Source: Taxillus chinensis (Eukaryota > Streptophyta > Magnoliopsida > Santalales > Loranthaceae). From it: 64,000 bases of DNA. The notes below the pieces were generated by a model. It saw only the letters and a program-made list of their open reading frames with translations, was not told the DNA's origin and searched no databases. Below, piece after piece: positions 47,001 to 57,770 of this stretch. How positions within the stretch are numbered: the first letter of the stretch is position 1; the number at the start of each line of letters is the position of its first letter. The translations under genes were made by a program, and so were the position numbers. Location of the stretch: the NCBI GenBank assembly GCA_023512835.1, contig CM042087.1:46668249-46732248 (forward strand), given 5' to 3'.

Positions 47001-48290
47001 ATAACCTATTGAACTTGGAATTGACCCTGTGAGATTGTTAATTCCCAATTCTAGGTCATTGAGTGATCTAAGGTTTCCTATTTCGTGAGGAATGGAGCCT
47101 GAGAGTTTATTTGTATAGAGATAGAGGATGGTTAAGTTGTTCAAATAACCTATTGAAGTTGGAATTGATCCTGTGAGATTGTTATTCGACAATTCTAGGT
47201 CATTGAGTGATCTAAGGTTTCCTATTTCGTGAGGAATTGAGCCTGAAAGGTTATTTGTATTAAGGTAGAGGGTGATTAAGTTGTTTAAATAACCTATTGA
47301 AGTTGGAATTGACCCTGTGAGATTGTTATTGGACAAGTCAAGGTTATTAAGTGATCTAAGGTTTCCTATTTCACGAGGGATAAAGCCAAATAAGTTGTTA
47401 TTATTAAGGTAAAGGGTGTTTAAGTTTTCTAAGTAACCTATTGAAGTTGGAATTTGCCCCGAGAGGTTATTATATGATAATTCTAGGTCATTGAGTAATC
47501 TAAGGTTTCCTATTTCACGAGGAATGAAGCCCGAGAGTTTATTTATATGAAGGTAGAGGGTGGTTAAGTTGTTCAAATAACCTATTGAAGTTGGAATTGA
47601 TCCTATGAGATTGTTACTTGATAATTTTAGGTCATTGAGTGATCTAAGATTTCCTATTTTATGTGGAATGAGACCAGAAAGGTTGTTGGCACTAAGGGAT
47701 AGGGTAGTTAAATGGACTATATCACATATTGACGTTGGAATTTGCCCACTCAGATTATTAAATGAAATCCTAAGGTCGGTGAGAGATTTTAACTTTCCTA
47801 TTTCGCTAGGGATGGAGCCATAGAAATTGTTGCTGTACAGGTATAGGATAGTTAAGTTTTCAATGCAATCAATGGCCGAGGGAATTGTTCCAAAAAAAAA
47901 GTTCTCGCTAAGGTCAAGTATGAGGAGGCAAGGAAAAGAGTGGAAGGTGAAGTTTTGGAGGGTCCCTCTCAAGCCCAAATTGTTGAGGTTGATATGAGTT
48001 ATGCAGCCGTACGTACCGTCACTGCAGCCTATTCCAGTCCAGTTGATGCATGGGTTGCTCCTCCCTGCAGCCCAAGAGGACAGAGCAGTCTGGCTGTGGT
48101 TGTCGAGGGTGGCCCGCCAGTTTAGAAGAGAAGCTGCTTCTTCACTTCCGGCACGTGGGATGAGTAGTCCTGTAGTAGCACTAGAGGAAGGTGAAGCTAC
48201 TGGAAGACTAACGATGGGAAAGAGAAAGAGGGCCTGTATGACATAGAGAAGGAGGGTTGGGAGTGTCTTTTTAATGGCAGAGGATGACAT
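44080..48290 (-). CDS. MIK2-like LRR receptor kinase, intact, 1244 aa
   Basis: Exons 48290-44933 and 44456-44080. The 476-bp GT-AG intron is in the same phase 1 position as its sister at 20558. The joined frame is 1244 codons plus stop. Signal peptide ([15 protein letters not shown], about 1-32), LRR N-cap (about 49-89), about 31 LRRs, Cys pair (RLCGN...EAC), transmembrane helix (about 875-902), kinase with [10 protein letters not shown] at about 952, Lys about 974, HRD about 1073, DFG about 1093 and 'GTYGYGAPE'. All catalytic residues are present; an RD kinase. Exon 1 exceeds that of the 1084-aa sister by 147 codons, of which 144 lie in the LRR array, exactly six LRRs. The C-terminal tail is 16 residues longer (to CLESKR). 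Predicted plasma-membrane receptor; the ligand is unknown, and extra LRRs could alter it. The kinase is nearly identical to the sister, suggesting recent duplication or conversion. Confidence 0.92.
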
Positions 48291-48900
48291 TGTTATGGCA
48301 TAAAGATAATAAGAATGAAGTGAAGTGGTGTGCTAGCTCTACGTGGGTATTTTATAGGACACTTGACTGCGCAGATGATCTCGTGAGCATCGACTGTTGT
48401 GGCGGGCAAGGTAGACTGTCCCCTCACACTTTATAAGTGGAAGGAACGCGTAAGGAATGGTAGCCACCGAATTAAATTGGAAATTGATTGATATCGACAT
48501 GGGGGTTAAGACCTCAATAATTCTGAAGAAAAGTTGTTGACATCGTGACTCCAATTTAAATCACTCCAATGCCGACACATTTGAGTTCACAGTGAGACCT
48601 CGACCACACGAGGAAATTTTAACAGTGTGACGCTGCCATATTGGTTCTATTTAATTAGCTGTTTTACTTTAAATATTATTTTATTTAGCTATTATTTCTA
48701 TTTTAATTTCCTATTCTAACCCTCTTCATACTTCATAGTTCATACCTCGGGTATAAAGAAAAACAGCCGCAATTTTTTTTCTTCTCTCCGCGTGATTTGC
48801 GAATCCCTCTACATGGAAACAGGAAACTAATTTCTTTCTTCTCTCCGCGTGATATGCGAATCTCTCTACATGGAAACTAATTTCTTCTATTAATGTAAAA
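48291..48900 (-). repeat. Receptor 5'-flank module, copy 5
   Basis: Has the TATA block and 'cctcgggtataaag' near 48748. The 'cttctctccgcgtgat' segment is duplicated in tandem (48780-48800 and 48840-48860). The gag and LTR remnants seen in other cassettes are missing. Confidence 0.75.
48348..48356 (-). promoter_or_regulatory. TATA box of the 1244-aa receptor gene
   Basis: Minus-strand TATAAAATA, 58 bases upstream of the ATG at 48290, so a leader of roughly 25-30 bases is expected. Confidence 0.6.
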
Positions 48901-48939
48901 TAGTCATGGCGTGGTTTTGTTTTTTAGTTGTCGTCGTCT

Positions 48940-49745
48940 TAAAAAGCGTTGCCTTTGCCCTGTGTCAAAGTTTTGAAAAAGTTATTTAAAAAAAAAAAGC
49001 AATTGTCATAATTATTTATATTTTAGTCGATGCAAGTAGAAATAAATATTAATTATCTAAATCACCGGTTGATTGGACACTTTTGGGCTTTCACTTCAAG
49101 GAAACTACATTTTTTGTGTTTTAGATTTTTCTTGTTTTTTTATGTTTTTATTTTTATTTTTTTGTTTTTGGGGTTTTTTAATTTTAATTTTGTTTTTGTA
49201 CGTTTTCAAATTTTTGGGTTTTTAAAGGGTTTCCATTTTTGTGTTAAAGCTTTTGCATGTTTTCAAAAGGTTTTTATTCTTTTAAAAAAGAATTTAAAGT
49301 TTAAAAGTTTAAAAGTTTTGAAATTATTGTTTTTTGTTTTTTTGTTTGTTAAATTTTAAATTTAAGGTTTTGAAAAAAAAAATTAAAGAGATACAAAAAA
49401 TTATTCAAAAAAAAGTTTTAAAATCGAATTTGACCAAATGATTTTTCATTTTAGTTTGCAATAAAATTTAAATAATCAAAAAGTCTATATTTTATTTCAA
49501 CAACTACAAACTCAAAGTTGTTAAATTAAAAGCCTAATTTTTTATTCTACGCCGCAATTTACTAAGAACAATTTTATTCCTATGCATGTATTTTTGAAGT
49601 GGGGAGAAGGATACTTCTGGAAGATTAAATATAGAATACAACTCGAAGAATCTCCATTTTTGCTATTTCTCATTTACACTCTTTCACGATTTATGCGTTG
49701 TTTTTGCTATTTATTATATGGCAGCTATTTGACTCGCCAAAACGG
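48940..49745. repeat. T-rich dispersed repeat, copy 1 of 3 full copies
   Basis: Matches 61410-62210 and 63240-63980. Landmarks: 'tgtcaaagttttgaa', 'cacttcaaggaaactacat', a run of 'gtttttggggttttt' words, 'gggtttttaaagggtttcc' and 'gaatctccatttttgctatt'. Open frames give Phe-rich nonsense. Non-coding; no terminal repeats or target duplication could be fixed. Confidence 0.75.
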
Positions 49746-49769
49746 TGAAATCTATATGGAATTGAGCTA

Positions 49770-49920
49770 TTGGGCAGGATTAGGAGATCAGAGGCCTCAA
49801 AGGTGACCCCAAAAGAGGATTTGGGTTCATCGGCCGCGTCTGGCGCGCGCAGGGGTGATCGAGAAACAAGACGATCACCGGCCGTGGCCGGATTTTCGGC
49901 AGATGCGCTGCTGGATAATA
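49770..49920. other. GC-rich orphan segment, unassigned
   Basis: About 150 bases ('ggccgcgtctggcgcgcgca') with a base composition unlike the T-rich repeat on its left and the PMI1-related fragment on its right. Open on both strands; no family recognised. Confidence 0.35.
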
Positions 49921-51000
49921 GGTCACACTGTGCGATACACTTCAGGCTTTGGTGGGACAAACACTCTCTCCACTTGAATGAGAGCGAGCATTGGCGTACC
50001 AACAGGCTCATAGTTCCGTTGTGGATCTCGCAGCTGCACCATTAGAGCTACTGTGAAGTTATTCCCCAACAAACCACACTTCTTTTTAGAGCTCTTTCTT
50101 ATCTCCTTTTGCACCTTCAACTTTCCACGCAAATGAAGTCCGTAGCATGATGTGCTGCAAGAAATTTCGAAGTCCCGTCACTGATTTCGTCATCAATTTC
50201 ACCAGCATCCAGCCTCATCCCTTCATCAAGCGTCATGGATGGGCCAATCAACCCATCAGTGCTATCATCACCACTTCTTTTTTTTTTTTTGATGTCCAGG
50301 AGTAGAAATCCAGCAGCTCCTTCCAAACCTGAGGAACATCTGCTGTTAGTCCTCTTGTCTTCCAGGGATGAGATTTCCATATGATAGACTGTGAGTTGAC
50401 ATTCAAAGGCACGTCTTCATCTGAAATCCAGGACTGTATTTTCAATCCCCCAGGGTGCTCCAATGTTGTTCATAGCCAGAGGAGCAAGTTCTTCCAAGGA
50501 TACATATTCAAAGTCTACCTGCTTTTCCACTTAGCTTGTGTTTTTCAGATTTTGATGAGCAACGGCAAGACTAGTAGACTTCTCGATCGGGTGCCTGTAA
50601 ACTAGGTGCAGCTTCCCATGCCATCTGTTGCGTTTTAGACCCAGTAATATCTTCCAGAGGCATCAACTTATATGCCTGCATAGAGAGCTTTTCAATCCCG
50701 ACTAAGGCCAAATCCTGCAAGACCTCCATTGTACCAGATCCCATTTCTGCTTGTACCACCACTAGTCTAGAAACCTGCATGATCAAGCTTCCTCGACTTT
50801 TAGCTCTCCTTAATAGTGCAGGATTCATGGATAGTAGAAATCCTCCATTCTCAGTCTCAACAAATGCACCCAAGCCGTCACCAATTGGAGGCAACTGGAG
50901 AGGAACTTCAGGAGGAATGTTAATCAGACTTCCCAACCCAATGGAACTGTTGGGTGGAGAAAACTGAAAGGCCTTCAAATTCAAGCCTCATTCACTCATT
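49921..51000 (-). pseudogene. PMI1-related protein fragment 2
   Basis: Reading from 50984 leftwards: 'GLGAFVETENGGFLLSMNPA', 'GSLIMQVSRLVVVQAEMGSG', 'IEKLSMQAYKLMPLEDITG'. After a gap and shifts come 'SSGLEGAAGFLLLDI' with an expanded T11 run (50279-50290), 'LDEGMRLDAGEIDDE' and 'KFLAAHHATD', then 'KKCGLLGNNFTVALMVQLRD' and 'PMLALIQVERVFVPPKP'. This is the central conserved part of PMI1-related proteins (N-terminal C2-domain family, plastid and nuclear movement). At least three frames are needed and both ends are cut, so it is a pseudogene. A second, shorter copy borders the copia element at 41615. Confidence 0.8.
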
Positions 51001-51379
51001 ACTGATTCGATAAAATGTCAGATGAAGGATAATGATGAAACAGAGAGCATAAAACTGATTTATTTCTTGAGACTAAATCTATCAATTACAAAACGTTCAC
51101 AGTTTATTAAATAGCAATAGAGAAAAACTGACTTACAACTGCCAAATAAACTAACCCGTAGGCTGTAGTACACATTTACATTTGAGTAGAATATAAAGCA
51201 CGTGGACACAAGAAATATATAAAATACATAACACTGCATATATATTTACAGTTCTAAAGGCAAATAATTAACACTTCTCTATGCATTGAAAGTTGCAAAT
51301 TCCAAGTTGCTCCCTTAGAAACTTGAACTTGTTTGCAGGCACTGGTTTAGTAAAAAAGTCCACAAGTTGATCTTCAGAA
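51001..51379. other. Unassigned stretch
   Basis: 51300-51365 ('gaaacttgaacttgtttgca' and 'aaaaaagtccacaagttgat') resembles the end of a copia RNase H region on the minus strand, a small relic. No other feature is seen. Confidence 0.35.
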
Positions 51380-51700
51380 TCATCTGATGTGAATCATTTG
51401 ATGCGGAAAATAGTAGTCGGGGATCTAACGGCGAGTACACAAGTGATCAGGCATGGAATGGCCTTCGAGGTAATGTAAAAATTTGGAGCGTCCCACATCG
51501 AACATAGTAATGGTACCATCCATAGATCCACAAGCCAATCGCCTCCCGTCAGGACTCCATGCAAAAGAAAGGACAAACTTCTTACTTTCACTTCTATCAG
51601 AGGTCTTGGACACCTCAGGGTGTGGGATTGACAGGGTAGCTACTGCTAGAGTGGTACCCTGAAGAAAATAAAAACTTAAGGGATCAATGGCCCAGTGCAA
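51380..51700 (-). pseudogene. VIP3: VIP3 last exon, copy 3, multiply deleted
   Basis: Keeps '[19 protein letters not shown]', '[18 protein letters not shown]' and '[11 protein letters not shown]', and the acceptor near 51662. It has lost part of the first blade ('TLAVA' joins straight to 'TLSIPHPE') and the blades after 'EGHSMP', with a rearranged 'gaatcatctgatg' repeat at 51380-51402. Confidence 0.75.
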
Positions 51701-52260
51701 AAAATATTAAATCCACAAAGAAAAGTCATTAACATTCCAGAACAGAACAGAACACATACATCCTTGTAACCAAGTTGTTTTATAAGGAAACAAGGCTAAC
51801 GCATGCCATATAGAAATGCTTTCCATTCCTTCCGCAATATGCAGTTATTTCATAAACTGGTAAAAAAAAAGAGGCAAACAATAACTGTTTTTAGAGTAAA
51901 TTAAAATGCCCCCTATCCACTCAATCCAGAAAAAAAATCAGAGGTTGCTCTAGTTTGTCTCCATTTTTTGAGAAACTACTCTTCAAAGCAACCGTTAAGT
52001 CATTTAACAGTTTGGGTGGAACAGTAAGTAGTACTCATTGTAAAGTGCATTTTCTCACAAGATAAGGGAAAACTCTTGAGATTACTTCAAGGTAAGATTG
52101 GTGAGTTGAGCTGTTTGGCTATCTCTCATATTCTGAGGAAAGAATATTCAAGACAACCGAAGCTAGTAACGTCAAAGTCAAACATTGCCGAATAACCAAA
52201 GATATGGTCCTAAAAATGAGAGAAAAAGTATTTAATAATAAATATTTTAAAACAGAAGTT
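51701..52260 (-). pseudogene. VIP3 intron sequence, copy 3
   Basis: Matches 27995-28732 almost throughout, ending at the same 'ataaatattttaaaaca' point (52240-52255), after which the two cassettes differ. Confidence 0.65.
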
Positions 52261-52519
52261 CATCAAAAAGTCTCACTAAGTATTGCAAATCTAGTGATGG
52301 AAATGTCCACACTAAAATCATTCGCTAACATACGAAAAACTGCAAACAGGCACCCATCGCAATTATGAGTTGCTCCATGCATTTCTGTATTATTGAGATA
52401 TGGAATCATCCAGTTTTTTTTTTTAAAGCAATACTGATCCAAAGTGGAAGAATTGTATTGAAGGAGCCATTTCAATTGAAAAAAGGATATATCTAAGAAG
52501 GTGTTCATGTAGTAAGAAC

Positions 52520-52760
52520 ACAAGAGTCACCAGCTTGTTGGTTTTGCTGACTGAGGCATTGATTGTGTTTCTATCTAGCGGACTGATTGAATGCAGATTT
52601 ATAACATATACAAAACGAATTTGTTATGGCTGTTTTAAGAACAATCTCTGAAGCTTCATACCCTAGCAAACACTGAACACAACTGCTGAAGGAAAAAAAA
52701 TTAGCTTACCTCTGCACTGATTCCTTCCTTCGCAAGCATATCAGCCGCCTGAAATCCAAC
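52520..52760 (-). pseudogene. PDHB: Pyruvate dehydrogenase E1-beta, two exon pieces
   Basis: Matches 43540-43756: the short exon encoding 'ADMLAKEGISAE' with its GT donor, and the start of the next exon (rev. 52580-52520, '[20 protein letters not shown]'), where it is cut. Flanking intron sequence is kept. It lies 3' of the broken receptor at 53462, in the same relative place as the fragment at 43042. Confidence 0.7.
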
Positions 52761-53294
52761 AAAAAATGAGTTTTCAACGAAAAGATACCCAGATCACTAG
52801 TAGTATACATTGATGGTAATCTGATACATACTCAAACACTTTACAGTAGTTACTTCTGCGATGCCATCGATCTGGTTCAAACACAGCTGAAAAACATTAA
52901 AGAAATTGCGATAATCAACATCCACAGTTTCCTCACAAAATGAGAAGCAGGAAAAGTACTTAGAAAACAACAGAATCAGGCAGATGTGATTATGTAATCT
53001 AACACACCATTAAGTGAACTGATCCCATAATCATAGGTAACATCAGTATGTAAAAACAATATTGATGCTCAAGCAAAAATATTCAACATCTGCAAGAAAC
53101 TCCATCATAGATTTTAATATACACGACTGTGTTCTGGAGCAGTCCAATATTCAAATTCCTTATGCACTAATATAAAAAATTTCCTACGTATATTGAAATC
53201 AAATATCGAGTAAAATCATAAACTTCTCAATTGTATCCATGAAATACCAATTTCCAAAGACAAGCAATTGAAGGTAACAAACCTTGAGAGCAAC
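52761..53294. other. Intergenic, E1-beta intron then unassigned
   Basis: 52761-52900 continues the similarity to 43760-43900. The rest has no recognised content. Confidence 0.4.
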
Positions 53295-53461
53295 CAGGTG
53301 AAGGCGCAAGCCCACCCGCATGTCACAATATTGTCCGCTTTAGACTCGCCACATCGGCCCGCACGGCTTTAAAACGTGTTGATACATTTTCCAGGCCTGC
53401 TCCACTATATTAACCTCATTGGCTCCCCCAAATTCTTCTATGTGGGACAACACTTCCCAAC
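53295..53461. mobile_element. Small TRIM-like or solo-LTR repeat in receptor exon 2
   Basis: Carries 'gcaagcccacccgcatgtca', 'caatattgtccgctttaga', 'ggcccgcacggctttaaaac' and ends 'gtgggacaacacttcccaac' plus A. These words belong to a short LTR-like repeat that recurs in many plant genomes. The right side joins receptor exon 2 codons directly at 53462; the left side is not receptor sequence, so a deletion accompanied or followed insertion. Confidence 0.55.
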
Positions 53462-55899
53462 AAATGCCATCTTGAAAAGGAAGGAAACTTCTGCTGCAAC
53501 TTGACTCTCCGGAGAGGACAAGCGTTGGTCTACCACATCCTTCAATGACATTTCATTAACAGATGGTATTGTTGATATTGATGAGGATGAACATAATGAT
53601 GACAAATATGAAACTAGATCTCCAGGATGCCTTCCAATGAGCACTTCCATTGACACAACTCCAAAGCTGTAAACGTCACACATCTCATTTGCCTTCATTG
53701 TGTACGCAAGCTCTGCATAAAATAATTTATCACACCATAAGACAAGGGAAATACAGAAAATTACACTCATCATATGTGCAGAGAATAAATCAGATTCTCA
53801 CCGAATTTGTTTTTCCTTTGTTCGTTTTAAAACAAATTGACAAAATGACATCAAATTAAATTTCCGATGAGAATAATCTCCTGTTGATTATGGTAGGGAA
53901 TAAATTGCCATCTCGTCTTGGTGAAATAGTTTACCGAATTAATAAATATTTGTAGAAATATTTTGAGATATTAACATACTTTCCTCAAAAAAAACATTTT
54001 AACAAAAAAATATAGGAACATAGTTTTGATGTGAAAACTTTTATGCTTCAATTTACATTTTTTTTTTTTGGTCGTGAAAACAATTTTTCATCCATCGATT
54101 TTTTTTAAATAAAATAAAATTTACAATAATTTATTTTCGGAAAGAAATTAAGTACCCGTGGGCATTTCAAATTAACATTAAAGACAGAGTGCAGTAAGAT
54201 TATTTCAGCGAAAATTGTGAGTCATAGCGATGTGCAAAGCTTATATGAGGAAACTGACAATTTCGATCACATCCATTACTAGACAAAGAAATTAGCACAG
54301 TAATGCAGCGGTGATTTAATTTACTAATTTACCTGGTGCTCCATACCCATAGGTGCCTACCATTGATGTCCAACTTGATGAGTCGGCCCTGAGAAGCTTT
54401 GCTGTCCCAAAATCAGAGACACGAGGCTCATAATCAAGATCCAGTAGAACATTGTTGGAAGATATGTCTCGGTGGATTATGGGCGGCGTACAATCATGGT
54501 GCAGGTAACATAACGCACTAGCAACACCCTTGATGAGATTCACCCGTTTATTCCAATCCAGGTCTTTCGCGCGCTCCTCATCCTTCAATATGCTTCCTAG
54601 GCTCCCTCTCTCAATGAATTCATAAATCAAAAAGGAGTGTTTAGGGTGTAAGCAAAACCCACAAAGCTTCACGATGTTGCCGTGGCGAATTTCTGTCAAC
54701 GCTTGAATTTCTCGCTCAAAAGTCCTTGAGTCGCCCGCCATCTCTGCGTCACCCAAACCATGAAGTTTCTTGACGGCAACAACCTGGTCAACTGTTAACT
54801 CAACCTTGTAAACTGCTCCTTGTCCTCCCGACCCAATGCAATATTTAGAGTCGAATCCTTGTGTTGCTTCAAGGATGCGGTGGTACACCATCTTCCCATC
54901 AAACCTCCACACTGTAAACACGTTTCCAATTTCTTCCCCACTCTCGGCTTGTTCTGGTCGGATCTCTGCACCACCCTTTCCTCGGAGGAGAACAAGGTAA
55001 TAAAATCCAACCGCACTCCACATAAGAAATAAGGAGGCAGCCACGATACATGTAGTCAAAATGATCAATTTGGAATTGTCCTTCATTCCAAGCCCCGATG
55101 GACATTCCTCTAGCCCCGTGATATTGCCGCACAGTCCAGAGTTATTTCGGTAAGAATCGAATGAAGCCATCTGAAAAGGTCTGCTGTTGGGAAGAGGGAC
55201 TTTTAACTTATTGTAGGATACGTCAATAGATGTTAGGCCTCCAAGATCCTCAAAGCGAGATGGGATGGAACCAGAGAGTTGATTATGTGAGAGATTCAAA
55301 TATTCCAGTTTCCCCAGTGCGTGAAGCTGCTCTGGTATGTCTCCTCCCAACAAATTTCGGCTGAGATCAAGATTTGTCAAAAATCCTAATTTGCTGATGC
55401 CAATGGGAATAGCCCCGCCAAGCCTATTATTTCCCAAATTCAAGAACACTAGTTTCTCCAAATTGCCGATTTCATTGGGAACCCGGCCACTTAACTTATT
55501 CGCAGCCAGGTTTAGATTTGTCAAATCGGACAGCATCGAATGCCTGGTGGAATGCTACCCGAAAGCATATTACTGTCCAGGGAGAGATTGAACAGCAATT
55601 TCAACCTCCCTAGTTCCTCTGGAATTGCCCCACCCAACTGATTCGAGGAAAGGCTGAGCACGTGTAGTTGGCTGGCCTCCCCTATCTCTGGTGGAATGTT
55701 TCCTGAAATGTTATTATTGGACATTTTCAAGGCTTCCAATCTCTTGTACTGACCCCAATTACGATGAAGTTCGCCATAGAATCTGTTGTATCCAATATCG
55801 ATGTAGTTCAAATTTGGGTATACACCAAGCTCGGTAGATATGCCTGTCAGATGGTTTCTCTCAACCCTAACTCGAAGTGAAGGCAGGGGAGGATGACAT
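53462..55899 (-). pseudogene. MIK2-like LRR receptor, N-terminal half deleted
   Basis: Starts at the conserved ATG (55899), but after codons for MSSSPA the sequence jumps, at about 55878, into a late LRR ('tcgagttagggttgagag'), giving an immediate stop. The rest of the signal peptide, the N-cap and most LRRs are missing. From 55811 the frame encodes '[20 protein letters not shown]' onward, shifts near 55536 by one lost base, then is open through the last LRRs, transmembrane helix and kinase ([24 protein letters not shown]) to the donor at 54332. Exon 2 (53712 leftwards) is cut by a TRIM-like repeat after 'LFKMAF', losing the 'RPTMKQV' segment. No receptor can be made; an internal start could in theory give a membrane-anchored partial kinase. 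Confidence 0.9.
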
Positions 55900-56790
55900 T
55901 GTTATGTGTGATGGATGTTGGTTTCGGGTGAAAGGTAACAGGAATAAGAAGTGAAGTGGTGCACTAGCTCAACGTGGGTATTTTATAGGACACCTGACTA
56001 CGCAGACGATCTCGTGAGCTCTAACATTGGCTGTTGTGGCGGGCAAGGTAGTCTGTCCCCACACACTTTATAACTCGAAGGAGGGCGGTTAGGAATGGGA
56101 GCCACCAAATTAAATTGTATATTGATGGCGAACACCAATGAAGGCCAAATCAAAGGAACGCGGTTAGGAATGGGTGCCACAACATTAACGTCCAAGAAAC
56201 GCGGTAAGGAATGGGAGCCACCAAATTAAATTGTAAATTGATTGATATCGACATGGTGAGACTTCCAATGTGTAGAAAAGTTCATAGTTGAGTTCACAGT
56301 GAGACCTCGACCACAGGAGGAAATTTTAACAGAGTGACGCTCCTATATTGTTTCTATTTAATTGGCAGCTTTACTTTAAATATTATTTTATTTAGCTATT
56401 ATTTCTATTTTAATTTACTTTATCTTCATACTTCATACCTCGGGTATAAAGAAAAGCTGCTGCAATTTTTTTTCTTCTCCCCGCGTGATATGCGAATCTC
56501 GCTACATGGAAACTAATTTCTTTCTCGGAATCCCAGTCGATGAAGGTAATTGTGGTCACTCATGATTTGAACTTGGCCTTGGAGTGCTTTTTTATATAAA
56601 ACAAGGCCAAACCTACTGGTCTACTCAAACTCAACTCACAAAATACATAAAATAATAAAGCCTCAGCCCCCGAGATCACACAAAACACAAAAAGACCGTC
56701 ATGGTTGCACTGGAATAGGAAGCCTCCAATCAACAAGTAACCAGTGCAATCGAACAAATGCAGCTGAAATTGTATTTGATTTGAACATTG
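55900..56790 (-). repeat. Receptor 5'-flank module, copy 6
   Basis: Complete and closest to copy 4. Includes 'cctcgggtataaag' near 56440 and 'aacaaggccaaacctactgg'. Confidence 0.75.
55979..55987 (-). promoter_or_regulatory. TATA box of N-deleted receptor copy
   Basis: Minus-strand TATAAAATA, 80 bases upstream of the ATG at 55899. Confidence 0.5.
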
Positions 56791-57349
56791 TGACTGTGAT
56801 TTTGAAATCATCCACTAATAAAGGTACTAATATGAAAGTCCCTTAATTTTATTTGATAGGATCACAAATTCAGTTTGGGATTCTTCCACTGTAGAAGCTT
56901 GTCTTAACTTTGTAAAAGCCCCTATTGGATCCTCAAATGTTGAGGGCCCAAACTGCACTCTCAATGCTGCAGTAAACTCCTCCCAACTCCCCACAGTGTT
57001 CAAGAATCCCTTAGCCAAGAGAACCAGGACAAAGCCTTACCTTTCATGTGGAAAAAAGGCAATCTCAATTTTCTGATATTTAGGGGTATTGAAATATTCG
57101 AAAAACTGTTCAGATTTAAGAACCCTCACTGTTCAGATTTATTCTGCCATGGGATGATCCTTCTCCTACGATCAGATTATTAGCCTATATGGCTAATTGG
57201 TCATAACTAGATGCCTAATTATTAAGTTGTCGTAAAACTATTTCCAGCATTTTTTTTTTTACTTTGCTCTTCACGTAGGAAGACTGCTACAGAGAGTTGA
57301 GCCTGGCGTATGCCTTGAGTCATGTCGCAAGAACACCGCTCTGATACCA
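56791..57349 (-). mobile_element. Gypsy gag remnant, cassette 6
   Basis: The minus frame 57018-56827 reads 'GSWEEFTAALRVQFGPSTFE' and 'TEFVILSNKIKGLSY'. A primer-binding site TGGTATCAGAGC is at 57338-57349. Confidence 0.7.
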
Positions 57350-57770
57350 CTATTAAGTTATTAGATCTGAAGATTTGATTTGATTTTTTGGAGATTGAAC
57401 TATTCTGCGTAGTCACTTGGAGGGGCCTTGTCCTCAACCATGTGCTTTCACAATCTGTAGAAATCTGTTGCACTTTTATTTTCCGGTTCTCATATTTAAA
57501 CCAAATTACAAGCATAACTTTGACCCACTAATAACTGCCCATCGACAAATCTGACCTACTCCTTTCTTAAACAACACATTAACTGACACAGACATAATCC
57601 ATACAACTCCCTGCATTAATAAATGAAAAAATCTAATATACTTTTTTCACTATTACACTAAAATTAAAAACAAATTAATAATAAAATTATAATAATAAAA
57701 ATGTCCCGCGACCAACATATACGTAATATTGTCCTAAATAAATAGAAAATAAGAACCCAACTAAGTACAT
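57350..57770 (-). mobile_element. Gypsy LTR remnant, copy 4
   Basis: Same landmarks as the other three copies; the edge next to the primer-binding site is worn. Confidence 0.5.

Noticed and set aside
49030..49359. Phe-rich plus-strand frames (also at 61531 and 63366)
   Set aside because: Low-complexity T-rich repeat sequence; translations are nonsense Phe/Val/Leu runs.
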